Of a DNA stretch of 64,000 nucleotides, positions 56,397 to 64,000 are shown in pieces. Every line of letters begins with the position of its first letter. Positions within the stretch are counted from its first letter, which is position 1. The translations under genes and the position numbers were made by a program. The DNA comes from an uncultured Ferrovibrio sp. (GTDB lineage Bacteria > Pseudomonadota > Alphaproteobacteria > Ferrovibrionales > Ferrovibrionaceae). A model generated the notes under the pieces. It worked only from the letters and a program-made list of their open reading frames with translations, was not told the DNA's origin and did not search any database. The DNA lies in the NCBI RefSeq assembly GCF_937960835.1, contig NZ_CALGPC010000003.1:186001-250000 (forward strand), written 5' to 3'.

Positions 56397-58022
56397 ATGG
56401 CACCGGTGCTCAGCATCCGCAATCTTTCCGTTGCGCTTCCCGCAGGCGGCGACCGCGCCCATGCGGTGAAGAATGTCAGCCTTGAGGTCAATCCCGGCGA
56501 GATCGTCTGCCTGGTCGGCGAAAGCGGCTCGGGCAAATCGGTCACCGCCTCCACCGTGATGCGGCTCAATCCGCTTCCGGTAACGGGCGGCCAGGTCCTG
56601 CTGGAAGGCGAGGATGTGCTGGCCGCCTCCAAGGCCCGGCTCAGGGCTTTGCGCGGCTCGCGCATGTCGATGATCTTCCAGGAGCCGATGACGGCGCTGA
56701 ACCCGGCGCACCGTGTCGGCGATCAGGTCGCGGAAATCCTGCATGCCCATGGCTGGACGGCGCAGTCCCACGGCAAGGGATTAAGCATAGCCGAGCGCGT
56801 CGAGATGCTGTTCTCGGACGTGCATCTGCCCGATCCGCCCAAGCTGATGCGCGCCTATCCGCATCAGCTGTCCGGCGGCCAGCGTCAGCGCGTGATGATC
56901 GCCATGGCCCTGGCGCTGGAGCCCGCCCTGCTGATCGCGGACGAGCCGACGACCGCTTTGGACGTGACCACGCAGGCGCAGATCCTGAGCCTGCTGCGCG
57001 AGCTGCAGCAGCAGCGCGGCACCGGCGTCCTGTTCATCACCCACGATTTCGGCGTGGTGGCCGATATCGCCGACCGCGTCGTGGTGATGCGCTATGGCGA
57101 GGTGGTGGAAAGCGGCCCGGCGCAGGACGTGCTCTACAACCCGCAGCATGAATATACCAAGATGCTGATCGCGGCAGTGCCGAAGCTGACGCCGCGCCAG
57201 GCCAAGCCGGTGGACAATGCGACGCCGCTGATGAGCGCGCGCAACCTGGAAAAGCTTTATGTCACGGCCAGCATGTTCAAGGGCAAGCGCGAGGTGCGCG
57301 CCGTCGACAATATCCAGCTCGATCTCTACAAGGGACAGACGCTTGGCATCGTCGGCGAAAGCGGCTCGGGCAAATCGACCGCGGCGCGCTGCGTCGCCCG
57401 GCTGATCGAGCCGAGCGGCGGCAGCGTAATGCTGGACGGCCAGGATATCGCGCATCTCAACGAGCGCGCCCTGCATCCCTTCCGCCGCCGCATCCAGGTG
57501 GTCTTCCAGGATCCCTACCGCTCGCTCAATCCGCGCCGTACGGTGGGCGAATCGATCATCGAAGGGCCCCTGAACTACGGCGTCAGCCGCAGCGAGGCAC
57601 TGGAACGCGCCCGCAGCCTGCTGCGCACGGTGGGCATCGACGTCAACGCGCTGGATCGCTATCCGCACCAGTTCTCGGGCGGCCAGCGCCAGCGCATTGC
57701 CATCGCCCGCGCGCTGGCCATGGAGCCGGAAATCCTAGTGGCCGACGAGGCCGTGTCGGCACTCGACGTCTCGGTGCAGGCGCAGGTACTGGATCTTCTG
57801 GAGAATATCCGCGACCAGTTCGGCATCTCGATCCTGTTCATCACCCATGACCTGCGCGTGGCGGCACGGCTTTGCGACCGCATCGCGGTGATGCAGCGTG
57901 GCAAGATCGTCGAGTTTGCCGAGACGGCGAAGCTCTTCGCCGCCCCGCAGCACGAATATACCAAGCAGCTCTTCGCGGCCCTGCCCGGCCGCCATTGGCT
58001 GGAAGGCCGCGCCGCAGAATAA
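56397..58022 (+). CDS. Fused dual-ATPase of the peptide ABC transporter (DppD-DppF-like)
   Basis: A 541-residue protein with two complete ATPase halves. Each has Walker A GESGSGKS (near 41 and 319), a signature (LSGGQ near 157; FSGGQ near 422) and Walker B ([15 protein letters not shown]). Each also has the oligopeptide-family C-terminal segment ending in HEYTK. It starts 3 bases after the dppC-like gene and energises the importer. Confidence 0.95.
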   Translation: MAPVLSIRNLSVALPAGGDRAHAVKNVSLEVNPGEIVCLVGESGSGKSVTASTVMRLNPLPVTGGQVLLEGEDVLAASKARLRALRGSRMSMIFQEPMTALNPAHRVGDQVAEILHAHGWTAQSHGKGLSIAERVEMLFSDVHLPDPPKLMRAYPHQLSGGQRQRVMIAMALALEPALLIADEPTTALDVTTQAQILSLLRELQQQRGTGVLFITHDFGVVADIADRVVVMRYGEVVESGPAQDVLYNPQHEYTKMLIAAVPKLTPRQAKPVDNATPLMSARNLEKLYVTASMFKGKREVRAVDNIQLDLYKGQTLGIVGESGSGKSTAARCVARLIEPSGGSVMLDGQDIAHLNERALHPFRRRIQVVFQDPYRSLNPRRTVGESIIEGPLNYGVSRSEALERARSLLRTVGIDVNALDRYPHQFSGGQRQRIAIARALAMEPEILVADEAVSALDVSVQAQVLDLLENIRDQFGISILFITHDLRVAARLCDRIAVMQRGKIVEFAETAKLFAAPQHEYTKQLFAALPGRHWLEGRAAE

Positions 58023-58094
58023 ACATCGCTGCATAGCCGCGGCCTTCTGGCGGCCTAGATCACATCGGCCACCACGCCATCCAGGGAGGATGCG

Positions 58095-59426
58095 ATGTCG
58101 AGTGCGGTGCAGGATGCAGTCGGCCAACAGAATACAGAGGGCCAGCAGGATACAGTGGGCCAGCAGGATATCGCCGCCGCGGTAGCCTCCTTGCGCGAGG
58201 AGGCGGTCGCCATGCTGGCCGATCTGGTGCGGCATCCTTCGCTGCTCGGCGATGAGAAAAGCGCGCAGGATTACATGCGCGGCGTTTTCGAGGATCTGGG
58301 CCTGACGGTCGATGAATTCGCCATCGACGAAGCCAAGCTGAAGACCCATCCCGGCTATTCGCCGTCTATTATCTCCTATGAAGGCCGCCACAATATCGTC
58401 GGCATCCATGAGCCGCGCCATGGCGCCAGGGGCAGATCGCTGATCTTCAACGGCCATATCGACGTGGTGCCGGTCGGCGCCGAGAAGCTGTGGACCCATC
58501 CGCCATTCGAGCCGGTGATCAAAGACGGCAGGCTCTATGGCCGCGGCGCGGGCGACATGAAGGCCGGGATCGTCGCCTATACGATGGCCTTCAAGGCTTT
58601 GCAGAAGCTGGGCTTCGAGCCGGCGGCCAGGGTGATGCTGCAATCGGTTGTGGAAGAGGAATGCACCGGCAATGGCGCCCTGGCCTGCCTGCTTCAGGGT
58701 TATACGGCGGATGCTGCGATCATCACCGAACCGACGCCGGGCATCATGCTGGCGCAGATGGGGGTCATGTGGCTGACGCTGGAGGTCAGCGGCAAGCCGG
58801 TCCATGCCTCGGTGGCCCATACCGGCGCCGGCGCCACTGATTTCGCCATGTACATGTTCGGCGAGCTCAAAAAACTGGAGCATCGCTGGAATGCGCCTGA
58901 GGGCCGGCATGAGCAATACCGCCATCACGAGCATCCGGTGAACTTCAACCTCGGCAAGATCCAGGGCGGCGAATGGGCTTCCTCGGTGCCGACCGAATGC
59001 CGCGCCGATATCCGCATCGGCTTCTATCCGGGAATTTCGCCGGCGCAAGTGCGCGAGACGGTCGAGAAGCTGCTGGCCGAGGCCTATCGGGCGCATCCGC
59101 AGAACAACAGCCTCGATTACAGGATCGTCTACGAAGGCTTCCAGGCCGAAGGCTTCGTGCTCGACATGAACGAGCCTGTGCTTGCCGCGCTGGCCGATTG
59201 CCATCGCGCCGTGCTGGGCAGCGATGCGCAATTCACCGCCTTCACCGGCACGACGGATGCGCGGTTCTTCAATCTCTACGGCAATACACCGGCCACCTGC
59301 TACGGCCCGCAGGCAGGCAATTACCACGGCATCGATGAATGGGTGTCGCTCGACAGCATGATGGACGTGACCATTGTGCTGGCGCTGTTCATGGCCCGCT
59401 GGTGCGGCCTTAACCGTCTCGCCTGA
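58095..59426 (+). CDS. M20-family peptidase/deacylase (ArgE/DapE-like)
   Basis: A 443-residue zinc amidohydrolase. Metal ligands are visible: H121 with D123 (FNGHIDVVP), D154 (GRGAGDMKAG), the catalytic E188/E189 pair (VVEEECTG), and the C-terminal His (NYHGIDEWV). The start follows AGGGAGGATGCG. The first ~27 residues are an unusual Gln-rich tract (QQNTEGQQDTVGQQD) encoded by an 18-base tandem repeat and absent from typical family members. Probably cleaves imported peptides or acyl amino acids in the cytoplasm. Confidence 0.93.
   Translation: MSSAVQDAVGQQNTEGQQDTVGQQDIAAAVASLREEAVAMLADLVRHPSLLGDEKSAQDYMRGVFEDLGLTVDEFAIDEAKLKTHPGYSPSIISYEGRHNIVGIHEPRHGARGRSLIFNGHIDVVPVGAEKLWTHPPFEPVIKDGRLYGRGAGDMKAGIVAYTMAFKALQKLGFEPAARVMLQSVVEEECTGNGALACLLQGYTADAAIITEPTPGIMLAQMGVMWLTLEVSGKPVHASVAHTGAGATDFAMYMFGELKKLEHRWNAPEGRHEQYRHHEHPVNFNLGKIQGGEWASSVPTECRADIRIGFYPGISPAQVRETVEKLLAEAYRAHPQNNSLDYRIVYEGFQAEGFVLDMNEPVLAALADCHRAVLGSDAQFTAFTGTTDARFFNLYGNTPATCYGPQAGNYHGIDEWVSLDSMMDVTIVLALFMARWCGLNRLA
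58101..58172 (+). repeat. 18-base coding tandem repeat in the deacylase N-terminus
   Basis: Three 18-base units (58119-58136, 58137-58154, 58155-58172) built on GGCCARCAGRATA, with a degenerate fourth at 58101-58118. They keep frame and encode the repeated (V/E)GQQ(N/D)T unit. Confidence 0.85.
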
Positions 59427-59448
59427 AGCACAAGGAAGAAAAAGAAAG

Positions 59449-60837
59449 ATGACTGCATTACACGATCTGTCGGCGCATGACCTTTGGCTGGCTTATCGCA
59501 CCGGCCGCCTTTCGCCGGTGGAGGTCACCAAGGCGGTGCTGAAGCGGATCGAGGCCTGGGAGCCGAAGATCAACGCCATGTACATCACCGATGCCGAAGG
59601 CGCGTTGAAGGCCGCCAGGGCATCCGAGCAGCGCTGGCGCAAGGGCGAGCAGCTGTCGCCGCTGGACGGCGTGCCGATCACGATCAAGGACAATATCGGC
59701 ACCAAGGGCTGGCCCGCGCCGATCGGCACGGCGGCCGGCGACCTGTCTCCCGGCCCAGTCGATGCGCCGCCGACTGCGCGGGTGCGCGAAGCCGGCTGCG
59801 TCATCCTGGGCAAGACCACGATGCCCGATTTCGGCATGCTGGCCTCGGGCGTGTCCAGCCTGCATGGCATCTCGCGCAATCCCTGGAACACGGCGCGCAA
59901 CACGGCAGGCTCGTCCTCGGGCGCGGGCGCGGCCTTGGCCGCCGGCTACGGCCCGCTGGCGCTCGGCACCGATATCGGCGGCAGCGTGCGCCTGCCGGCG
60001 GCTTACAACGGCGTCTTCGCCCTCAAGCCGAGCCTCGGCCGCGTGCCGATCAATCCGCCCTGGCTGGGCCGCGTTACCGGCCCGATGAGCCGCACGGTGA
60101 TGGACACGGCGCTGCTGATGAACCATCTCACCCGGCCCGATCCGCGCGACTACATGGCTTTGCCGTATCAGGAGGCGGATTACCCCAAACTGCTGGGCGG
60201 CGAGGCCAAGGGCAAGCGGATCGGCCTGCTGCTCGATATCGGCGTCGGCATGCCGCTGCAGCCTGCGATCCGCGACGCGATCGAGCGCGCCGCCAAACTG
60301 TTCGAGGCTGCCGGCGCCATCGTCGAGCCGGTAAAGCCTTTCCTGACCGCAACGATGACGCAGGGGCTGGATAGCGTCTTCCGCGCCCGTGCCTGGGCCG
60401 ATTTCGAGCAGATGCCACCCGAGCGCCAGGCCAGGGTCCTTCCCTTCATCGCCGAATGGTGCCGCACCGCCAAGGACATGACGGCCGCCGAGGCCATGCG
60501 CGGCCTGGGCCAGGTCTTTGCCTTGCGCGAGGCGACGGTGAATGCCTGCGAGCCCTATGATTTCGTCCTGTCGCCCACCTCGCCGATCACGGCCTATGCC
60601 GCCGAGGAGGCCTGCCCGGGCAACGATCTGGAGCATCCCTTCGACCACCTCGTCTTCACCGCGCCCTTCAACATGTCGGAGCAGCCGGCCGCCTCGATCT
60701 GCGCCGGTTATGACGGGGAAGGCCTGCCGATCGGCCTGCAGATCATCGGGCACCGGTTCGACGATATCGGCGTGCTGCGCATGGCGGCCATTTTCGAGGA
60801 AATCCGCCCGGCACTACGCCCCTGGCCGGAGCCCTGA
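59449..60837 (+). CDS. Amidase signature family enzyme
   Basis: A 462-residue Ser-cisSer-Lys amidase: K80 (VPITIKDNIGT), cis-serine S155 (AGSSSGAGAAL) and nucleophile S179 (TDIGGSVRLPA). The spacing between cis-serine and nucleophile (24) is canonical. The common GGSSGG is AGSSSG here. It starts 22 bases after the M20 gene and probably hydrolyses an amide released from the imported peptides. Not GatA: there are no gatB/gatC genes nearby and the C-terminus is of the general amidase type. Confidence 0.92.
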   Translation: MTALHDLSAHDLWLAYRTGRLSPVEVTKAVLKRIEAWEPKINAMYITDAEGALKAARASEQRWRKGEQLSPLDGVPITIKDNIGTKGWPAPIGTAAGDLSPGPVDAPPTARVREAGCVILGKTTMPDFGMLASGVSSLHGISRNPWNTARNTAGSSSGAGAALAAGYGPLALGTDIGGSVRLPAAYNGVFALKPSLGRVPINPPWLGRVTGPMSRTVMDTALLMNHLTRPDPRDYMALPYQEADYPKLLGGEAKGKRIGLLLDIGVGMPLQPAIRDAIERAAKLFEAAGAIVEPVKPFLTATMTQGLDSVFRARAWADFEQMPPERQARVLPFIAEWCRTAKDMTAAEAMRGLGQVFALREATVNACEPYDFVLSPTSPITAYAAEEACPGNDLEHPFDHLVFTAPFNMSEQPAASICAGYDGEGLPIGLQIIGHRFDDIGVLRMAAIFEEIRPALRPWPEP

Positions 60838-60872
60838 TTCCCCACCCTGGCCTAAGCCTGTGAACCGAAATC

Positions 60873-60892
60873 CCAGCCGGGCGCCCGGCTGG
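60873..60892. terminator. Perfect 20-base GC palindrome after the amidase gene
   Basis: CCAGCCGGGC|GCCCGGCTGG is self-complementary, 36 bases beyond the amidase stop and 3 bases before the hutC operator. It may end the peptide operon, although no T-run follows. Confidence 0.5.
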
Positions 60893-60894
60893 AC

Positions 60895-60906
60895 TTGTAT
60901 ATACAA
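60895..60906. promoter_or_regulatory. HutC operator
   Basis: TTGTATATACAA is a perfect 12-base palindrome that matches the known HutC/GntR-type operator core TGTATATACA. It lies 58 bases before the hutC start, consistent with autorepression of hutC-hutU. Confidence 0.8.
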
Positions 60907-60963
60907 TTGAACCTATACTGCCCCGAGACGCATCTGAAGGCGCGATTACGGGGCGGGAGAGGC

Positions 60964-61734
60964 ATGTCCGAGGCAAGGCCGAATGCAGAAAGCCTGAACG
61001 GGCCGACGCCGCGCTACCGGCGGGTCAAGGAATACATCGTCAAGCATATCGAGTCCGGCCAGTGGCGGGCCGGCGACCAGGTGCCGTCCGAGAGCACCCT
61101 GGTGCGCGAGCTCAAGGTCAGCCGCATGACGGTGAACCGCGCGCTGCGCGAGCTGACCCATGAGGGCCTGCTGCTCAGGGTGCAGGGCACCGGCACTTTC
61201 GTCGCCGAGAAGCGGCCGATGTTCAACCTGGTCGAATTGCGCAACATCGCCGAGGAGATCCGCGAGCGCGGCCAGCGCCATACCTGCCAGGTCGAACTGC
61301 TGCGAAGCGAAAAGGCGGATGCCGAGATTGCCCGCGACCTTGGCATCGATCCCGGTGCGGCGGTCTATCATTCGATCCTTGTGCATCTGGCCGATGGGGT
61401 GCCGCTGCAGGTGGAAGACCGCTTCGTCAATCCCGCCACGGCGCCTGGCTATCTCGAAGCCGATTTCAGCACCGTAACGCCAAATGAATTTCTCATGCAG
61501 GCAGCGCCCGCCACCGAGGTCGAGCATATCGTCGAGGCCACCATGCCCGATGCCCGCACGCGGCGCCTGCTCAAGATGAAAGACGGCGAGCCTTGCCTGC
61601 GGCTCAAGCGCCGCACCTGGTCGGGGGAGCGGATCGTTTCAGCGGCGACGCTGCATTACCCCGGCCATGCCCATCGCTTCGCCACCCGGTTTTCCCACCG
61701 CGCCGATGGCACGTCCAAACGGTCGTATCTATAG
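60964..61734 (+). CDS. hutC: Histidine utilization repressor HutC
   Basis: A 256-residue GntR/HutC regulator starting at ATG 60964. The winged helix is at ~20-85 (YIVKHIESGQWRAGDQVPSE, LKVSRMTVNRALRELTHEGL, VQGTGTFVAEK), followed by the UTRA ligand domain (~105-245) that binds urocanate in this family (LKRRTWSGERIVSAATLHYP near the end). It is followed after 25 bases by hutU. Confidence 0.95.
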   Translation: MSEARPNAESLNGPTPRYRRVKEYIVKHIESGQWRAGDQVPSESTLVRELKVSRMTVNRALRELTHEGLLLRVQGTGTFVAEKRPMFNLVELRNIAEEIRERGQRHTCQVELLRSEKADAEIARDLGIDPGAAVYHSILVHLADGVPLQVEDRFVNPATAPGYLEADFSTVTPNEFLMQAAPATEVEHIVEATMPDARTRRLLKMKDGEPCLRLKRRTWSGERIVSAATLHYPGHAHRFATRFSHRADGTSKRSYL

Positions 61735-61759
61735 CGCATCGCATTTGTGAAGAGGTTCC

Positions 61760-63433
61760 ATGTCTGCCGACCTGCGCCGTGACAATTCCCGCCTGATCAA
61801 AAGCCCGCACGGACCGGAGCTGACCTGCCGCAACTGGCAGATCGAGGCCGCCTATCGCATGATGCGCAACAACCTCGATCCGGATGTGGCCGAGAAGCCG
61901 GAAGAGCTGGTCGTCTATGGCGGCATCGGCCGCGCCGCGCGCAACTGGAAGTATTTCGACCAGATCCAGGAAAGCCTGAAGCAGCTGGCGCCCGACGAAA
62001 CCCTGCTGGTGCAATCGGGCAAGCCGGTCGGCATCTTCCGCACCCATGAGGATGCGCCGCGCGTACTGATCGCCAATTCCAACCTGGTGCCGAACTGGGC
62101 GACCTGGGAGCATTTCCACGAGCTCGACCGCAAGGGCCTGATGATGTACGGCCAGATGACGGCCGGCTCCTGGATCTATATCGGCAGCCAGGGCATCGTG
62201 CAGGGCACGTATGAAACCTTCGTCGAGATGGGCCGCCAGCATTACGGCGGCAACCTGAAGGGCCGCTGGATCCTCACCGCAGGCCTTGGCGGCATGGGCG
62301 GCGCCCAGGCTCTGGCCGCCACCATGGCCGGCGCCTCGATCATTGCCATCGAATGCCAGCCCTCCCGCATCGAGATGCGGCTGCGCACGCGCTATCTCGA
62401 CGCCCAGGCCAAGACGCTGGATGAAGCGCTGGCCATGCTGGATGACGCGAAGAAAGCCGGCAAGGCGATCTCCATCGGCCTGCTTGGCAATGCCGCCGAA
62501 ATCCTGCCCGAGATGGTCAAGCGCGGCATCCGCCCCGATGCGGTGACCGACCAGACCAGCGCCCACGATCCGCTGAACGGCTATCTGCCAGCCGGCTGGA
62601 GCCTGGAGAAATGGGAGCAGGCGCGCGAGCAGGACCCGCAGGCCGTGATCAAAGCCGCGAAGGCCTCGATGGCCGAGCATGTGAAGGCGATGCTCGCCTT
62701 CAAGGAAATGGGCATTCCGGTTTTCGACTATGGCAACAACATCCGCCAGATGGCCAAGGAAGTGGGCGTCGCCAACGCCTTCGACTTCCCCGGCTTCGTG
62801 CCGGCCTATATCCGGCCGCTATTCTGCCGCGGCATCGGACCGTTCCGCTGGGCGGCGCTGTCGGGCGATCCGGAAGACATCGCCAGGACCGATGCCAAGG
62901 TTAAGGAGCTGATCCCAAACGATCCGCATCTGCATACCTGGCTCGACATGGCGGGCAAGCGCATCGCCTATCAGGGCCTGCCGGCGCGCATCTGCTGGGT
63001 CGGCCTGGGCCAGCGGCATCGGCTGGGCCTTGCCTTCAACGAGATGGTGAAGAACGGCGAGCTGAAGGCGCCCATCGTGATCGGCCGCGACCATCTCGAC
63101 AGCGGCTCGGTCGCCTCGCCCAACCGCGAAACCGAAGCCATGAAGGACGGCTCGGATGCCGTTTCTGACTGGCCGCTGCTGAATGCGCTGCTCAACACGG
63201 CGTCCGGCGCAACCTGGGTGTCGCTGCATCATGGCGGCGGCGTCGGCATGGGATTTTCGCAGCATGCCGGCGTGGTCATCGTTGCCGACGGCACCGAGGC
63301 GGCCGCGAAGCGCCTGGAGCGCGTGTTGTGGAACGACCCGGCCACCGGCGTCATGCGCCATGCCGATGCCGGCTATGAGACGGCGATTGCCTGCGCCAAG
63401 GAACAGGGCCTGAAGCTGCCGTTTCTCGGCTGA
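61760..63433 (+). CDS. hutU: Urocanate hydratase HutU
   Basis: A 557-residue NAD-dependent urocanase, second enzyme of histidine breakdown. Family signatures are clear: [20 protein letters not shown] near 20, [13 protein letters not shown] near 173-185, [14 protein letters not shown] near 322, and [20 protein letters not shown], which holds the catalytic cysteine region. Full length. No hutH, hutI or hutG follows in the visible part, so the rest of the pathway must be elsewhere or past the edge. Confidence 0.98.
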   Translation: MSADLRRDNSRLIKSPHGPELTCRNWQIEAAYRMMRNNLDPDVAEKPEELVVYGGIGRAARNWKYFDQIQESLKQLAPDETLLVQSGKPVGIFRTHEDAPRVLIANSNLVPNWATWEHFHELDRKGLMMYGQMTAGSWIYIGSQGIVQGTYETFVEMGRQHYGGNLKGRWILTAGLGGMGGAQALAATMAGASIIAIECQPSRIEMRLRTRYLDAQAKTLDEALAMLDDAKKAGKAISIGLLGNAAEILPEMVKRGIRPDAVTDQTSAHDPLNGYLPAGWSLEKWEQAREQDPQAVIKAAKASMAEHVKAMLAFKEMGIPVFDYGNNIRQMAKEVGVANAFDFPGFVPAYIRPLFCRGIGPFRWAALSGDPEDIARTDAKVKELIPNDPHLHTWLDMAGKRIAYQGLPARICWVGLGQRHRLGLAFNEMVKNGELKAPIVIGRDHLDSGSVASPNRETEAMKDGSDAVSDWPLLNALLNTASGATWVSLHHGGGVGMGFSQHAGVVIVADGTEAAAKRLERVLWNDPATGVMRHADAGYETAIACAKEQGLKLPFLG

Positions 63434-63502
63434 ACCGGCAGTTTGATCTAGGCAGCTTCGCCTATTTGGTGTTTGCTGCCTGGATCATTGACCGGAGCCA
63501 TC

Positions 63503-63889
63503 GTGACGCCTTCGCTTTTCCTTCGCCGCCACGGCCGGACGCTTGCCGTATTGGCAGTGCCGGTGCCTGTGGTGATCGGTCTCGTTTTCCTGATCTGGCC
63601 CCAGCTTGGCGCAGAGACGGCCTATTACACCCCGGGTGTGACGCCGACGCGCGAGGATTGCGCCCTGGCCAAAATGAAGGACTACGCCCGGCTGGACCGG
63701 CAGATCCTGCTCAACATCGCACAGGAATGCGAACTGACGGTGCAAAGCATCGAAGGGCATGAGCGGCTGCGCAAAGCCTGGGAAGAGCGCCAGGCCGCAC
63801 GCCAGGCAGAACCCAAGCCTGCCCCAGCCGCCCCGGCGCCAGAGCCTGACACGCCGCAGGGCGACACGCTGCGCCGCGTCTGGCGCTGA
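63503..63889 (+). CDS. Small membrane-anchored protein of unknown function
   Basis: A 128-residue protein from GTG 63503, preceded by CGGAG; an open frame extends to a TTG at 63473. A single hydrophobic segment (~13-33, LAVLAVPVPVVIGLVFLIWP) follows a basic start, then TPTREDCALAKMKDYARLD, helices with one more cysteine, and a Pro/Ala/Glu-rich C-terminus. I do not recognise the family. It looks like a single-pass inner-membrane protein with a periplasmic soluble part. Confidence 0.6.
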   Translation: MTPSLFLRRHGRTLAVLAVPVPVVIGLVFLIWPQLGAETAYYTPGVTPTREDCALAKMKDYARLDRQILLNIAQECELTVQSIEGHERLRKAWEERQAARQAEPKPAPAAPAPEPDTPQGDTLRRVWR

Positions 63890-63945
63890 GCGCAGCTCAG
63901 GCTCAGCCCTTCAATCAATCGAAAAGATTTGCGATCCGGCCAAGA

Positions 63946-64000
63946 TCACTCGGCCGGATGCGCCTCGGCTTCCGCCAGGGCCAGCTTGCTGCGGTCACGC
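63946..64000 (-). CDS. C-terminal end of an unidentified minus-strand gene
   Basis: Reading leftward from the right edge, 18 codons (ending SKLALAEAEAHPAE) run to a TGA at 63948-63946. The Ala/Glu-rich end and the convergent position after the preceding gene suggest a real 3' end, but it is too short to name. Confidence 0.35.
   Translation of the reverse strand, partial: RDRSKLALAEAEAHPAE

Overview
The window is a high-GC chromosomal segment with tightly packed, often overlapping operons. It carries no insertion sequence, integrase, rRNA, tRNA or CRISPR array that I can see. Gene content (sigma-54 linked urea uptake and urease, TRAP/TAXI/tripartite-tricarboxylate transporters, a small DUF6356 protein, BKACE and Pxp enzymes, short GTCATGCCCGG-type intergenic palindromes) suggests an alphaproteobacterium, probably a free-living nitrogen scavenger of the Rhodospirillales type. 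The class is fairly secure; the order is a guess.

Layout. 1-10486 (all minus strand): ureD, then urtABCDE (urea ABC importer), then ureABC and ureE, which runs off the left edge. A well-formed sigma-54 promoter precedes urtA. 10709-13719: an inverse-autotransporter-like barrel/beta-helix protein broken by one in-frame amber codon, and an AraC-family regulator. 13983-23421 (minus): a five-gene catabolic block (two xylose-isomerase-like TIM barrels, an enolase-superfamily enzyme, a Gfo/Idh/MocA oxidoreductase, a DUF993 aldolase-like protein), a TctCBA importer and a TetR regulator. The same palindromic operator lies before the catabolic block and before tctC, so this looks like one regulon for an unidentified carboxylated sugar. 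23546-31709: PxpBCA 5-oxoprolinase, DUF2848, a DctPQM TRAP importer and a DUF1445 D-glutamate-cyclase-like protein, followed by DUF6356 and an Lrp regulator with a long inverted repeat between them.

31725-43866: a LysR gene, an RpiR-aminotransferase-BKACE operon, a degenerate receiver protein, a DadA-like oxidase with a divergent LysR, a TAXI-type TRAP transporter whose permease overlaps queC, and a convergent queuosine-precursor transporter. 43930-49785: the four-gene ATP-ligase / MBL exonuclease / Lhr helicase / PdeM phosphoesterase DNA-repair cluster, as two divergent pairs. 49790-60837: gamma-glutamyltransferase and an M81 (MlrC-like) protein on the minus strand, divergent from an oligopeptide ABC importer, an M20 deacylase and an amidase. 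60873-64000: hutC with its operator, hutU, a small membrane-anchored protein, and the tail of a minus-strand gene.

The common thread is import and breakdown of nitrogen-containing or carboxylated small molecules (urea, 5-oxoproline/D-glutamate, gamma-glutamyl and other peptides, histidine, amino acids), each module with its own transporter and local regulator. The least characterised part is the TetR/TctCBA/DUF993 regulon at 13983-23421.
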